DNA of 64,000 nucleotides from Melanocharis versteri. Lineage: Eukaryota > Chordata > Aves > Passeriformes > Melanocharitidae. Location of the stretch: positions 1,013,036 through 1,077,035 of the forward strand of contig VZTG01009130.1 in the NCBI GenBank assembly GCA_013397845.1. Direction: 5' to 3'. The translations under genes were made by a program, and so were the position numbers. This document shows positions 33,871 to 48,800 of this stretch, in pieces. Under the pieces are notes generated by a model that did not search any database, was not told the DNA's origin, and worked only from the letters and a program-made list of their open reading frames with translations. Each line of letters begins with the position of its first letter. Within the stretch, counting starts at the first letter, position 1.

Positions 33871-36800
33871 CTAAAGAGAAATGGCAGAGATTAGCAAAAC
33901 TGTTTTGTATGTGCTGCACAATTCACTGCCTCTCCTCTCCCAGTAAGAAGGGGGAGGACCCAACCACAGTCCGCACGTACTCGGGGATCCATGAGTACAC
34001 AGGACCTGTAAGTATTCAAACAAGAGAGCTGTTTTCCTTACATTCCTCTTGCAACACACTGCTGGGAGTTAAATGGCTACAGGCCAGATTCACAGGTGAC
34101 ATAAGCTGTGATGGAGCTGGGCCCCTCAGTCAATAGTGAATTTTGACCAGGTATTTCCATTCTGACCCCCACCAACAGGCCCATATTGATGCTGGGGTAG
34201 ACTCTACTATGACACCAATGTCAGCTGACAAAAGGCTGCTTTCAAAGAAAAATCCTTACATCCTAGTGGTGTGGCTTAAATAAAAGAATGCTGACCAGCT
34301 CCCTCCAAAATGAGATCTTTGCCATGCAAGGTGTTTTATCTAAAAGCTAACACCTTTAAAACAGTTGCTAAAGGATCATTTGACAATTTAGAAAAGTGAG
34401 CGTCGACAAAGTAAAACTTAATTTAAGCAGTGGTTCAGATGACAATGACAAGACTGACATCCAGCAGACACAAAAATGTGCTGGTAAGATTGAATGAACT
34501 AGAAAACTATTCATGTCTCCAGCTTGAGAGATGCTAGCAGAGGGCCAAGAAAAAATTGGGACAGCTATTTTGCCTGCAGATTCAAAGCAAAGTTGACCTT
34601 ATTTTATTATTTCTATTTATGTCACTTTGCATTTTACCTTCCTATTTTTTCAGTCAAGTGACCTTAGGAAGAAGAAAGGCAAAAAAAGAGGGGTGGGAGC
34701 ACTCATGCCGCATGGTTTGACTGCTACGTAAAACCAGTCCATAAATATTCTGGTTCTGAAGGGTTTAAAGCCGAAACCAGTTGACTACATTGGAACAATT
34801 CAAGTCACTGAAGTTGCTGCACATGCAAAAAGGCATTGCCTGCAATAAACGGACTTCTTTTTTTTAACTTTAGGCTAAATAAAACAACACACAGGATTCA
34901 AAAAAACCCCAAAACATTAAAATTCAGACTCCCAGACAACGCCCCAGCCAGAAACTGTTTCCAGAGCCCTCTGCTCACCACGCAGACCCCGTAGTGCACA
35001 TGGGCAGCTGTGACCAGGGCGGTGAAGACGCCAAGAACCACTTCCTCCATGCAGCCCAGCAGCCCGGAGATGGCCGCGTACACCACCAGCGCCAGCGGGA
35101 ACAGGAACCAGTGGAACAGCTCCGGCCGCGTGCTGCTCATCTGGCAGACGATCACCTTGCACTGTCGGAGCAAAAGGGGCCGGGTGAGAGGCGCTGGGCC
35201 AGCCCGAGGGTCTAAGGAAAACTACTTCCATTTTCTCCACGGGTTGCCTTGGGTGAGGGGGAAACATGGCCACAGTTCAAAATGGGGCTTGTTTCTGGTG
35301 AGAAGGCTGCTGTAGGCACACACCTTTCCGCCTCACGGGGTCCTAGAGGACGTTCCTACAATTTAAAACACACCCTTTTCTGGAGACAATGCTTTGATAC
35401 GCTTGATAAGCGGAAGCACGTCTTCACAAAAGGGGAATTTGTTTGCCACCTTATGTTTTCTCAGAGGCTCATAAAGTTGTGGTCCCAAATCAAATGTGCC
35501 ACCACTTAATCACTGGGAGAGCGTGCTGGTATTTTAACCACACGGCCTGACAGAAGTATCTTCTGGTCCATTGTATAGAAGGGAGGGAAGACAATATATG
35601 ACATTTTCACATCCTGTTTTTCTTTTCTAGCACTCCTTTATGTACTAAAACACCAATTTTTTGGCTCGATCATGTCAGTGGGCTCCCTGGAGATGTAGCT
35701 GGAGGCCCAGAGAAAGGGATCTCACTCAGAATGGCAGAAAAAATGAATATACGGTGCATGGTTTAACTGAAGGCAATTAGCTTAATTCTACTGAGTTCTG
35801 GGAACATAATGAGACAAATTCACTTGAAATTCAGTATTCTAAAAGCAGTTAAGCACACCAAAGTGTTTTGTCTGGTTTAGGCTCCTTAAGAAATGTGTCT
35901 TATATATTCCATGCCTGTTACAAAAAAGAAAAGGAATTTAGGCACATCTGAAATATTTTATTGATTTATGTTTCACTCAAAATTGAAATGTGGTTAAAAA
36001 TAGATTTTATGTATCCTGAAAACAGTAGAGGAATGAAAAACCCATTCCCTGTGCAGTGCCTGAAATCTTATGACAGCAGCAGTAGGAGTCTGACCATAGA
36101 AAAGAAATACTGGCTTTACTGACTTTGCTGTGGAAGCTGAAGAATGCAAAAATAAACCATGAAAAAATAATTAACTTTGAATAATGGAAGAAGTAAGCCT
36201 TTGTTAATGGCTAATGTTAATATTTTCACTTACATTCTCAGTATTGATTGTGAATTTTTTTAATAACACTGGTTTTATGAGTCCTTTGGGAATCATTCCA
36301 GAGGGTACCAGAAATTGCTAAAGCAATCTATATGCTATAATTTTTCTGGCTACATAACTGAACCTGTCCAGAGGTTGGATTTCACACTGTTTTAAACCAT
36401 TATTATACTTGTATATTTGGGTGACCAAATACATGGTCAAAGGCATGAGAAGTTCCAGATACTGGAACTGGAATGGCAGGTAGAGAAACATGGGCTGCAG
36501 TTTGTGGTCTGCAGAACAGGTAATGGAAACCCAGTGTGTCAGGCTATCACAGAGAAGGAAAGTATTGCCATGACAAGCCTTCCTCTGGTGCTGGAGGAAA
36601 CATGTCTAAAGGACCAGAAGAGGTGAAAGGAAATGCAGGCTTGATTTTCAACTTTAGAATGTTACAAATTCCAACTAACACCCATGCATTTTTAATGCTT
36701 GCTTTTAAAATGTTAAAAAGTTCAGCTGACATGCATACATTTTTAATTCACACGAGCCTCCAACACTGCAATGTATGTTTTGGGAAAAGAAAAAACAAAG

Positions 36801-39800
36801 CCTGAAGAAAACGTATTGCACTCAGTGTCTGATAAACTGCAGCCTGTAGAGGAACTTCTGATTTGCCTTACTATTACTCTTCTGCAAGCACCCTGCCACA
36901 AACACTCTTGGTTGCTTAAGATGTATGTGCAGAACGTGCCATCTGCCAAACTCTGAAAGCATTTTCCCTACAGGCATGATGCAATTGTATTTCTCATTTT
37001 GGAATCTCGACTATTCTTTTAATAAAAAAGGGGTAGATTAGGTAATGAATAATGCATACAATAAAACTTACACATCTGAAAATAACCTTATCTTCATGAG
37101 ATTAAGTCCTTAAGATGGAACTGTTTGATTTGTGACCCTCAGAAATGTACATTTATAGGATACATCTAACAAACATCACAATTAAATTTTTTTTCCATTC
37201 CTGAATTCAGATTGCTAGAGGGGCTATGCTTTCTCCTTTAAAAACCCACATTTTTGAAGATCTGTCTCACAGTGAAAGGCACTTTCAGCCTTTCACTTTT
37301 TAAACTGGGTGTAGCATTGCTCAATGGCAAGATTTTAGATGGTGTTGGAGACTATTTTCCTAAGATGACACTAGTCACTATCCTCTAGGGTATTTTAGCT
37401 TAAATTCAAGAACACCCTTCTGCTTGGCTGCTCTCCTGCCTTCCCCCAGAGAAGAAAGCCCTGGGTTACCTGCAGGGCTCAGCATCACTGTCTGGCTGCC
37501 TGTGCTAGAACTGCACGGAGGTTTCTGTTGTCTCTTGAGAATTAAAGAGGGGAAACTGGTCACCATGATGTGGTACAGGAGAAACTGATCTGTGAGCAGA
37601 GAGCCATCCCAAGGCCCCTGCAGCTCTTCACATCCTTCCCTAAAACACGCTGTCATTCTGAAAGGTGAAGGGAAAATGCAGGATCCGCTAAACTGCAGGA
37701 TACAGGAATGCATGTACCACAGTAATGGGCACAAGAGCAAGGGAAAGCTACAAGCCCTCCACTCTTGCTAGTAAATCTGTGCCAGTGTTGACCTTTCTTA
37801 TACTTTGGCAAGTCCCCAGTTCTGCCTGTATGTTGGGGAGTATCTGTAATAGTTCTGGAAGTAAGGCATCCCTAGGGTTTTCATAAACCCCCAGAAAACA
37901 AACCAGAACCCTCAGAAAAGTGTTATGCTGTGGCAGAGTAGGTATTTCAGTACTGTAAGGGTCCCGAGTCCAGACACATGTTGTGGTGTATTTTTATGGG
38001 ACAGTGTCATACAGAGGTAGAAGAGCTGTGTGACTCCACTGATTTTAGCTACATTTTCTGCTCCCTTCTGCTTATTCCCAGAAAAATAGAAAGCTATCTC
38101 TACATAATACCACCACCTCAAACATACTTACAATAACATTTGAGAAAGCGACCCCAACCATCCATAAAAACAGTCTGGGTTGCTTTGCTAATATGTTGCT
38201 TGGAGATAAAACGACCCAGACTGTAAGAAGAACGAAGAGCAACAGAGGTGACACAAGAGGTAGCAGTCCTTCATACAGAGAATCATTCTTCAGTGTTTTC
38301 TTTAAATGTGCTCTGGAAATAAATACAGTGGTTTTGTAGAGAAAGTAAGTTTATCCGTTCTATTTCTACACAGTAACTTCAAACTCTAGACCAAACTCAG
38401 CCCAAGAATTCATCTTGCAACCAGTGCAAATGTGCTAGATACCAGACATTTTACAAGAAATCGTAGTATTCCCAAGTAACATTTATTTCTGGGGTTAAAT
38501 TATATTGATTTATTCACATAGTTCCTGATCAGCTTCACTTGCTCACCATTGTCTGGCAATGCACCAGTAAACTCACACAAAGTTAGCTGCAGTACTCTCA
38601 AGTACGCAGACATGCTGTGAATTCAAAATACGTGGCTTTAGAGGATGAAGCTTCTAACATGAGACATAAAATGGTTTCAGTCAAAACAGCCCACGTTTTC
38701 AGTAGCCGCAGAGTCAAGCATGTGGCTGGCAGGTACTGCTGTTGTTTAGGGCTAGAGGTGATGCTGCTTGACAATCCTGTACATTAGGATTTAGGTACTT
38801 CAGTCAAAGGGGAGGCTTTTTGGCTAATTAGAGAACAGGAAAATTAATGATGCATTGTGTTTTCTTTGATATTTTAAACTATCTTTTAAAGGTAGTAAAT
38901 GACTGCATTTTCTGTCAGCTAAGGAAATGGTAACTCTTAAGTTCACTACCACTAAACCATTCCTTCATACAGCTAGTTCAGAAGAGCAATTCTGTGTTTG
39001 AAATGTACTGAGAAATGTCCTGTTTAAAATCTTTCAACATATGTATTTATAGAAACAGCTAGACAAAAATCCAAGAAATATCTTTCTCATGCCAAAAAGG
39101 AAAAATCTACTCCTAAAATAACAACTGAGATCAGGCATCAGGATGAAGAAAGAGAGGAGATGATTGGAAAACTCAAATCCCTCATCACCAAAGAGCTTGT
39201 GTGTGCATCCTTCAAGCAAACCTGACTGGAAGTTTAAAATTTTTGTGCTCTTCTCTTCAGAGGAATGATAAACCCACTGGAAGGCTTGAGAGTCATGTCC
39301 AGCTTGAGTTGCTTGTCAAGTGATGACTTGAAAAGGAAAACAATAAACAAAAGTCCTGACAGGAAAGGAAGGAAACCAAAACCTCAGTGTTCTTTGGGGT
39401 AAATGCTGCTACTGCCAGGGGCTGACATGCACAAGGTGCTTCCCTCCTCCTCTCGGTCATTCCTGAGTCCCTTGCATGGCTGGTTCCCAGCCCCCTGCCC
39501 CACAGCCCAGCCTTTCTGCAGTCCTCAGCCTTTCCTGCCCCACATCTCCCAACTCTCCACGCTTCCTGCCCCAACCCGGGGCTGTGCATGCTTTTAGAAA
39601 CTACACCGAGTACCACCACACAAAAAGGGCTGTGTAGGAGAGATGTGACATTGTCTTACAGCCTCTCCAAAATTTAAATGTTAATTTTAGTTTCCACTAA
39701 TTCCTGAAGACAGGCAGTGACAGTCCCTCCTCCAGGACACTTAGAACCTGAGAGACCTGAAGTGACAGATGAGTGAAATGAGCTAGCAAATACTAGTGGA

Positions 39801-42800
39801 AGGCAGGCAGCATTAATAAAAATAGGCCACTGGAGTATAAACTAACCATGTATAAAATTCCGGGGTGCAGCAAGCCAGTTCTTAGATGTAATCACAGCTT
39901 GCCACCTGCCTAGCTTACATCTGACAGCAATTATCTGCAGACTTCATACAGAGGAGAGTTTTACAGAAGGACCAGGAGACAATCAAGTACTTCAGAGTGC
40001 AGGATGGTCAACTACATAATTCTACCCAGCCCAGGCAGAAGTTACAAATCACATTTGATTGCAAATAAAATGCAGTGTTTTTTACTAGAGAGGCTTTATC
40101 AGGACCACTGTGAGACTGCCTGGAGGATAGCAAGTGAAAGGAAAAGGAGAGAGATGTAAACATGAAAAAGAAACCAGTCAGATTCTGAAAATTCACCAGA
40201 AAAACCTTTTACTACATTATCAGAACAGCATCTGGATGAAAGAAGCTAGGCTACTTCAAGCATTACATTTATTTGTAAATGAGGAAACCATTAAATATAC
40301 AGAATTAAATGGGAGGTGATAGAACTTATTCAATGTTAATTAACTTACCTGTGAATGTTGTATAGTGTTTGTGGAAATGATAGAAATAAACTGAAGCCTG
40401 GAAGAGAAAAACATGAATATGTAATTCGACACTGATGACCTCAGAGTTTTCTCATATGATAACAGACCTAGTGTGCTATTCTAAAAATGACTCGGTATTC
40501 CTGTACTCATCACAGGATATGAACTGAGTTTGGAGGCTTTAGGCAAAAATGAAACTGTCCTCTTTTTTTCCAAAATCTAGCTGCTAGAAATAGTTGCGGA
40601 TACAGAATTTCTTGTGTAACGAGTGACAAGACCAGAATTTTTTTTTAAAATTCTGATGTAGCTAATAGATAGGATCAATTATTTTTCATACAGGTTCCTC
40701 TGCTGGACCCAGGACAACCCTACTTTTCAAGAGCCGCTGTTTATCTAGAAAAGTCCAAGTCTAACACCAAAAGCCTTCCAGTGGAATATAGAAAGACAAT
40801 AAATTTCAAGCTGGGCTGTTCACACTACTGGGGAAATAAGTTTATAGTTCAAAATATTAAGGGTAAACTAATGCTCTGTTTTGATAATACAGTAGATGAA
40901 ATGAATTAATTTTCATGACATGTCCATCATTTGAACAAGTAGGAGTTTTCTACTTCTTTTGTAACACAGCTGTGATGTTTCTGGAGCTCAGCTTTAACCC
41001 TCAAAGCACAAGGGTTTCGTCTTGGTGAACTCTGTGTCTACCTGCACTGCTGCTGGTATTATCAGCACAGCTGCCAGCAGCCCCTGAGCTGCCTGAAGAC
41101 CCAGCTGTACCCCCTCTAACACCCACATCCAAAATATGCTGGTCCACCCAAGAATCAAAGAAGACTTTCAGCAACAAGGGGAAGTTTGAGATTTAAACAA
41201 AAAAAAAGCCACAGTATGAGTCAGCCCTAACTACGTGAAAATATATATCACTTTTTTAATCTATGTCATTCCCTCTAGAGCTCTTTGATTTGTATTTTTT
41301 CCCCCACTTTCTGTGTATTGAGGGCTTTTCCCTGATCAATTTGCTGCTTGGAGATTGCTCTGGGTAGCACATTTCTGCACGGCTTTTTTATTATAGGGCA
41401 CGAAACTTGGGTTTGGTGCACTAAATTAATACATAATTCCTATTTTATTATGGGCAAGAAAAGCACTCTGATGTGCTAAACCTTCTGGGTTTGACCTAAA
41501 ACATCTAATTTGAGAAGCACTGTGCTGCCTGTGCAGAAAAGTAGAAAACTTTAATCTCATTATAAGAAATTTGGGGGAAGAAATGAATAGAGAACAGGGC
41601 TGATTTCAGATGACTTTGTACTGGGGCTAACATGACATAGCAGTGTCTTAAGAAATGTCAGTGTTTCCCCTACAATCCTCATCAAGGACATACCCAAGTG
41701 TTTATTGTGCTCTGGTCATAGTGACAGCTCAAAAGAAGGAAAACTAAACAAGAAAGAATAGTGGAGATCAGGATTGTTGGAAAAGAGAAGAAGTTAAAAG
41801 GGATGCAATAGATAATCTATCCCTTCAGTTTTGCTGGTTATCTGCTAAAGAGAAGGAAACAAAGAATTGGGAAAAAAAAGCCAGCCTGTAAATAATTTCA
41901 GGTATTGCATTTTTTTCATGTTTACTTTTTGGGTTTGCTTTTTAAAATAATTAAGATAAAGAGCTCTGCTGCTTTACCATGGCAGAAACTCCCTATCCAA
42001 CAGCTGAAGGATGTGCAATTGAAGTAATATCCCAAGTATTTTGTCAATATATTTCTAAAATTCACAGGCTTAGTGCCTTCGGAGTGATCTGTGTTTAATG
42101 TGCACTCCAGTTAGCTATGTTTTCTATTAAGCAGGGAGTGCTAGTTCAATAAAATCTTGAGTTACGTACAGCAGTTCCAACATCTGTATCACATTAGAGC
42201 AGACATGAGACAAAACACTGACTCTTGAGGTTAAATCTAAATTTCCTGCTGCAATCCTGAAGTTTGATTTGTTAGGAGAAAAGCAACCGAGAGGAACAGA
42301 AATAGAGACTAGAACTAGAAATAGAATTCAAAGAGCAATGGTTGCCAACAATTTGTTATTTTTATGAAGTGCCATTTTAGTTAGAAATAACACACTGACC
42401 ACAAACAGTCCCCCAGCTAGCAAAAAGCCACTTTCCAAACGGGGCAGTTCCACCAGTTACTCCCCTGTATTTTTACACGGTTTTGCTTTTAGCACAGCGA
42501 GAGAGCTGAGGATGCAGCAGGGAAAGCAAAGGGTGTTCCCCCGTTTCTTATGGGATTTTCAGAATTCCATCATTTCCTACAACATGTTGCTTTCCCATCT
42601 TTTTTTAGCCAAGGAGGCCTGGCTTGGGGGCTGCTTTTGGTACTCATTAAGTCTGCTTTTTAATTGGCATTAAGGATCCCTTTGTGCCCAGGAGCTAAAC
42701 TGCTGCATCTGCATTGCTGCCATTCCCTGCTGCTCTGAAGAACAAAAGATGCAGCCTGGAAAGCAAACCCACTGCTGGCTCTCTGGAGCTCAGCCACCCA

Positions 42801-45800
42801 GGCACTGCCCAAGTGATGATCATGGAGCTTTTTTTTTTTTTGTTTTTAATGTCCTAAAAGTACATATTTTATTTTAAAATAATTTTTTAAAATCCAATTT
42901 CAGTGCATTAGATGTTTTTAACACATATGGGAAAATAGAACTGCTCAAGTGTTCTTAGAAGCAGTATAGTGCTCTTCCAGGATTTTTTCATTTCTTCTTT
43001 AGTATTTTCCTGTTCTTCAGCTGATTTAAAATCCGAGACCCAACTGTAAGAACACAGGCCTATACTAAAGGCAGAAATACCAAAGCACAGATGGGTGGCA
43101 CAGATACACACAGGGAATTCTTGTGTCACGCTAGGCTGAAAGTATCAAGCCCAAATCCTCGGATTTAGCTACAATCCTATCATCAGTCCTCTGTGTTGCA
43201 CAATGTAGACTCCCTTTTCAGAGAAATAAACATTTTTAAAGCTCTTTATCGGGAATTGTTTTATCTGTATTAAAAAATGCTAAACATAACCACAAACAAA
43301 CATACAAATCCCAATACATTCAGAAATTCAGGATTAAAGACATATCAGAAGTGAAGAAATGAAGGTATTATCTTGTTTTCCAAATATATATATAAAAGCA
43401 CACAGATACATACACAGACATGCATAGAAATGTGTGTACATATATATGTATATATACATGTGTATAAAAGAGATCAAAAGGTAATTCCCATAAATCTTAA
43501 TGACAACTTTAGATTTCATTAGGTGCTTTCAAATTCAATTCCAAACCAATAAGATGTTGTGTGATATATCTGAGAAAATTAGTAATAATTTTAAAAAGCT
43601 AGCACATGATGGATATTAGGGTACATTGTCACCCATGTTATTTGGACTAACAGTAATATATTTTAATTATGTGAGGGCATTTTAAACTCTCATGTAACTA
43701 AATTTAAAGATTACTGAAGATCTGCAGGCAGACATGCTGCAGTTACTGTGGCTGTTGTACCTGAGTTAATTCAGGCATTTCTGCAAAATACACACTTGGT
43801 CATTGGAGAGAGAGAGGGGGTATGGCCAGAAACAAACCGCTGACACCACCATTAGTTCCAGAAAACGCTATTTCAGTACCCAACAGCCCCATGCTGGTGC
43901 TCAGACAAAGCAAACAGCCTGATGCAGGTAGCAACGTTCTTGAAAACACAAAAGCTCACAGACTGTAAACACCACTAAATAAAGAAGCGACTCCAAGACA
44001 CCTGAACCACTGAACAAGTTATACTGCTTCAAAGGAAGGACAGCCTTTGCTGCTTATCTTCTACACACCTTCGCTATCGTAAATCCCCTCTGTTAGTAAG
44101 TTCCTAACAAATGAATCATCCTTAAACTGTCCTAAGAAAAGCACTGAAATTTTATTTGTTAAGAACTGGTTTTCCTGATATCTAAAAATTCAAAAATTCA
44201 AAAATGAGACAGTGCGATACAGGGATGTAATTTTAGGTGAACACTGCCCTGGAAATTGTGTGAATTTGTTCAGGAAAGCACCATCCTTGCTGCGCTTCCC
44301 CACAAAAAAGTACTCCCCAGGGCATTCATCCCATTTGGGAGGCAGGGAAGAGGTCTGTGCAGACCTTCTCCTGGGCATATTGCAGAAGTTGACCAACTCT
44401 CTAACAGTAGGCAGCTGTACTTGCATTGCAGCTTACAGATTAAATATTATCACTCTCCTCTCTCATTCTTCAATTGCTCACACCTCCACATGGCTTTCTT
44501 CAGTACACGGCTTGGCCTTTCCACCTCTAGATTAATAATTCATCATAATCAATGTTTGCTGTAAAGAAATGGGATGTTATCATTTACCTTTCTTAGCCAC
44601 CAGACAAGAAAAATTAGATTCAAAATATTCAGGCCTCAATATTAGCTTGGAAAAATATTTAAATACTTTTTCCATGGCGTTTTTTCCAAATTCCTTGCAC
44701 ATTTAGAGCAGCTAGACACATGAAAATATCTTAACACACTGAATGTTTAGCACACTGATCAGTGCCTGGAAGCAAGCTTCATCAAAAGGTGAGCATTTTA
44801 GAAGCACTTGTTACTGGAACAGAAGCTTTTTATGGAATGGTGTCACCTTCTCAGGCATGTCTTGAGAAGACAACTCTTTTAATTGATTGTGCAAACACCT
44901 AATTGCATGTTGAGCTGTCCACTAACAATAAAATTTTATTTTATAAGTATGTAAAATGGCAAACTTAAAACCACTTAGTAATTGGGCGGGTATGGGGGGG
45001 ACCTTAGAAAATTAATATATAATTTGCAGACTTAATTGAGTCTGTAGAGTCCGAATACATTAGGGTGAAAAATACACCCAAAATCCCTAGTGTGAAATGA
45101 CTTACAGAGATAAAGGGAACAGTGTAAACATAAGCACTGTCTTCATGCACGAAGTTGATGTAGGTTTTGAACGTTTAGCATCTAAGATATTTCTTGAGTA
45201 TAAAGATTGTAGAGGGATGCATTTATCATGCTTGTTGAAAACAGATGCATTTATCATGCTTGTTGATTTTATACCTTGTTTTCAGTGTCTAAGGAAGTAC
45301 ACACGGCATTTATCTCGCACTGAGCTGTAAGATAGCAATTAGCATTCAGAGGGATTTAGTACAGACTGAAGAATTAGTTTATGGATGTAGCCGCTTCTTT
45401 GATGTAGTTTTGTTCACACATCATTCTGTTTCTGGGCACAGCAAGAATTAAGCACCAGAGAAACAGTGCCTTTATTTGAAAAGCCCAGGCTGGCTTCCAG
45501 AAGGACTCTGCCAGGCGAGCTCCCTTGTTTGACCTTCTCCTGGGGCTCCCAGTGCCCCTGAAATGACTCCTCACAGTTTAACACCACCAAACTCATTCCC
45601 ACCTGTAATCAGCATCCCGTGACACTGCTCTGCCTCTGGCCTTGAGCACTCTGCTTTTCTGGGTTATTGTTCTGACTGGCTCAGATGAGTTACTCCGAAC
45701 ATGAACTCAGTGGCTTCTTAAAAATATATCTCAAGTGACAGGTGAGTATTTCACACCCTTTATTTTAACGAAGCCTCGTGCAATCTGTCACAACAATGCC

Positions 45801-48800
45801 TTAATAAATGTTAAATTGGTGACAGACACGTAGAAGCCAACTCATGTTAACCACACTTCTCAAACAGGACTGGTCAAGGCCTGTCGGAGCAATAACATTT
45901 GGAAAACATATCACTTAACGTTTAATCATTCAGCAAGTCATCACTAGGGCAGAACTATCAGCCACTTCGCAATGGGAACTACAGGAAATCACTACACAAT
46001 GACTTATCATTCCACAGGGGGCAGAAACAACTTATAGTTTGACTGGGGCCACCTAAACATTTTCTGACACTGAAAAGGGGCAGGCTGCTGTATGAATACC
46101 CATGGCAAGGACTTGAGTGTCCTCCTTTGGTACACAGGATGCTGCACAGTGTCAGTACACAGCATGGTTTTAGATGGATGACTGTGCTTTCCCAATATGA
46201 CGGAATTCAAATAATTGGCATGTTTCAAATGTTACAGCTTGGCCTCATCATTAGTTTTTTGCTGCTATTATCTATTCATTTAGGTTTTCACTCCTCATTT
46301 TATATACTTAAGTGGATCAGGGAAGAGTGACCCTCAAGGAAAACACTCTGCAGAAGTCAGCATAGAACCCAAACCCACGCACATCATAGGAAAAAATTCT
46401 GAATGCTTTGGCCCCATCTCTAAAACAAAGTTCAAGTTTCAGATCTCTGACAGATGTTAATACTCAATTCACATTTCATGTTCAAACCTGAAAACTTGTC
46501 TCAGCTTTGCCACAGGCTTCAGTAGCCAGATCTGGGCACTGTTGACCACACTTAGTGGACTCAAACACAACACCATGGCTGGATTACAGAACAGTCTGCC
46601 CCATGTGCCACACACTGATAAAGTATCCACTCCATGCTTAAGTGATCCTTTTCCCGCAAAGCCTATTCTTGTGGTTGCAATTAATAGTGAGAAGGAGCAG
46701 AACACTTTCTGTGCATCCAGGAGTCATTTTTCCAACTTGCCTTCCTAAGGAACGAAGCTGATGTGCTAACACTGCTTTTTTGTGTATATCCCACCACAAC
46801 TTCCAAGCCCTCAGTCAATTCTGAACAAAAGAATATACTGAAAGAAATCTTCAGTAAGATGCATGTCTCCAGTGAGGAAAGGATTGTAGCCTGAACTCAA
46901 ATTTTATTAAACATCATAAAATCTATCTCATACAGAGCAAGTATGGAAGTCTCAAACATGGGAAATGCTTCATGCAGAACATGCACCTACAGGTCATTTA
47001 ATAGCAACGTGAGACAGAAACCGTCATCAATTAGTAATGCTGCTCCCTGAACTACAGATGCCTACCTGTCAGTGAAAATCTTCTTACAAAGTCTACAGCA
47101 TCATTTGTGGTACTAGAATTTATGTGCAGGACTAACTGCTTTAAAATGCTTATTGTAAATATTTTATATAGCTCTCAACCTGATAGCAAAGTGACAGGGA
47201 ATGTCAGGCATTTGGGATGCCCTGGAGGGGTGAAAATAAATGATAGCTCTCACCCCAGTGCTGCCTTTTGAAGGGACCCTAGTTAGCCAGATAATGCTAT
47301 GGGACAATCGTGGTTAAATCCCAAGAGAGTTTTTGGAGTGTCATCCACAGGAGCCCTGATGAGTGCAGAAGTAATTAGTTCCAGATGAGCACACAGGCAG
47401 ACAACTTTAAAAGGGTCTGTCTGCTCCCATGCTGGGAGAGAAAAGGCATTTCTGCCTAGCAGCCAGGTCAAAATGCTCTAGAAACAGGAGAAGGACCCTC
47501 CTCGCTGGTTCAGTGTCCAGCTAGGTGTGTGTTTTGGAGCTGAAGAATGGAATTGCATTCACTGCCAGTGAAAATTACGGGATCATGTTTGCTGGGTAGC
47601 TGACAAATTCCCATAAAATACTATGCCGAAGTTTCTCTGTTTCACAGGGTAGTCCTCTGAGGTCACTGCTCAGCAGCTCAAGACTTGGCTTTCCTACAGG
47701 TGTTCACAGTGTGCCAGACAGTTCCCAGGAACATACATAAAGCTCTCTTTCCTAAAACATCTAATCTAAACACCAGTATTGCAGTACTTTTATGTATATC
47801 TTTGTGTGTTCTGGCACCTGATAAAAACTCCATTACTTTCAATGAATGAGTGTCACCTGGTGATACCACAGCTTCCTCTGAGGAGGTGCTTTTGCAGAGT
47901 TCATCCTTAGGTTATACATGGGTTATTTTTTTTTCCCAGAAAACTCCAGGAAAGACATCTGAAAAACACTCTTGTGCATCTCATGTTTGGATTTCTTCCC
48001 ACCACAGAAGGTACGAGCTAAAGCCCAGCTGCTCTCCGAGAAGCGACGGCTCAGCAGCTGAACTCCTGTTGTGTACAGAACAGTAAAAGCACCAAACAAA
48101 TGCCAAGTATTGATGGAGCAGCTACAGGTTGGTTGTTAGAAGGACCACTAGTGACTACTAAATGCCATCAGATGGTTAAGCACAGCCAGTTAGGGTTTAA
48201 TGGCTCCTCTCAGGATCCTGGGAAACTAGCTTGTAAAAAGCATCAGAGGCCCACTTTGTTTTTAACTAGCCACAAAGGCATTTAACTGAGCAAGCCAGAG
48301 TGGGCTCTCTGATACAAATGGTTCTGGCTGAGCAAGACACACTTGCTGCAGTCTCTCTAAGGGAGAGAATAATTGAATTTCCTGCCTGTTTGGCCCTTGC
48401 TACAGGTTAGACAGGTACTTTTTCTGCAGTCACAGTGGGGTCCCGCAATTTACCACAAGCTTCTAAAAACTTTACATATCCCTAGTCACTGCACACAGGC
48501 TATCCAATGATAACCACCTTACTGATGAGCTGAGATTCAAATGTGGAATTGCAGTGCTTAATGGACCAGCATGACCCTTAGTGGAAGGATTCTACTTTTC
48601 TAATATTTAAATTCAGTGTCTGTTTCTAAGAGATTTACTAAGCACCATGATGATTCTGTAATATAGAGTCAACCAAGACCATTATTCTGCATACTTAAAA
48701 CCCGTATTTAACTTCAACCAAGTTGCAAAAGCTGTCATTGTGGGTAGTGTGCTAGAGACAAGGATTTTGGAGAAACCTTTTGGCTCCGACTCAAGCCTGC

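Noticed and set aside
33678..34136. 152-codon plus-strand open frame
   Set aside because: Opposite strand of the EPT1-like terminal exon and its flanks.
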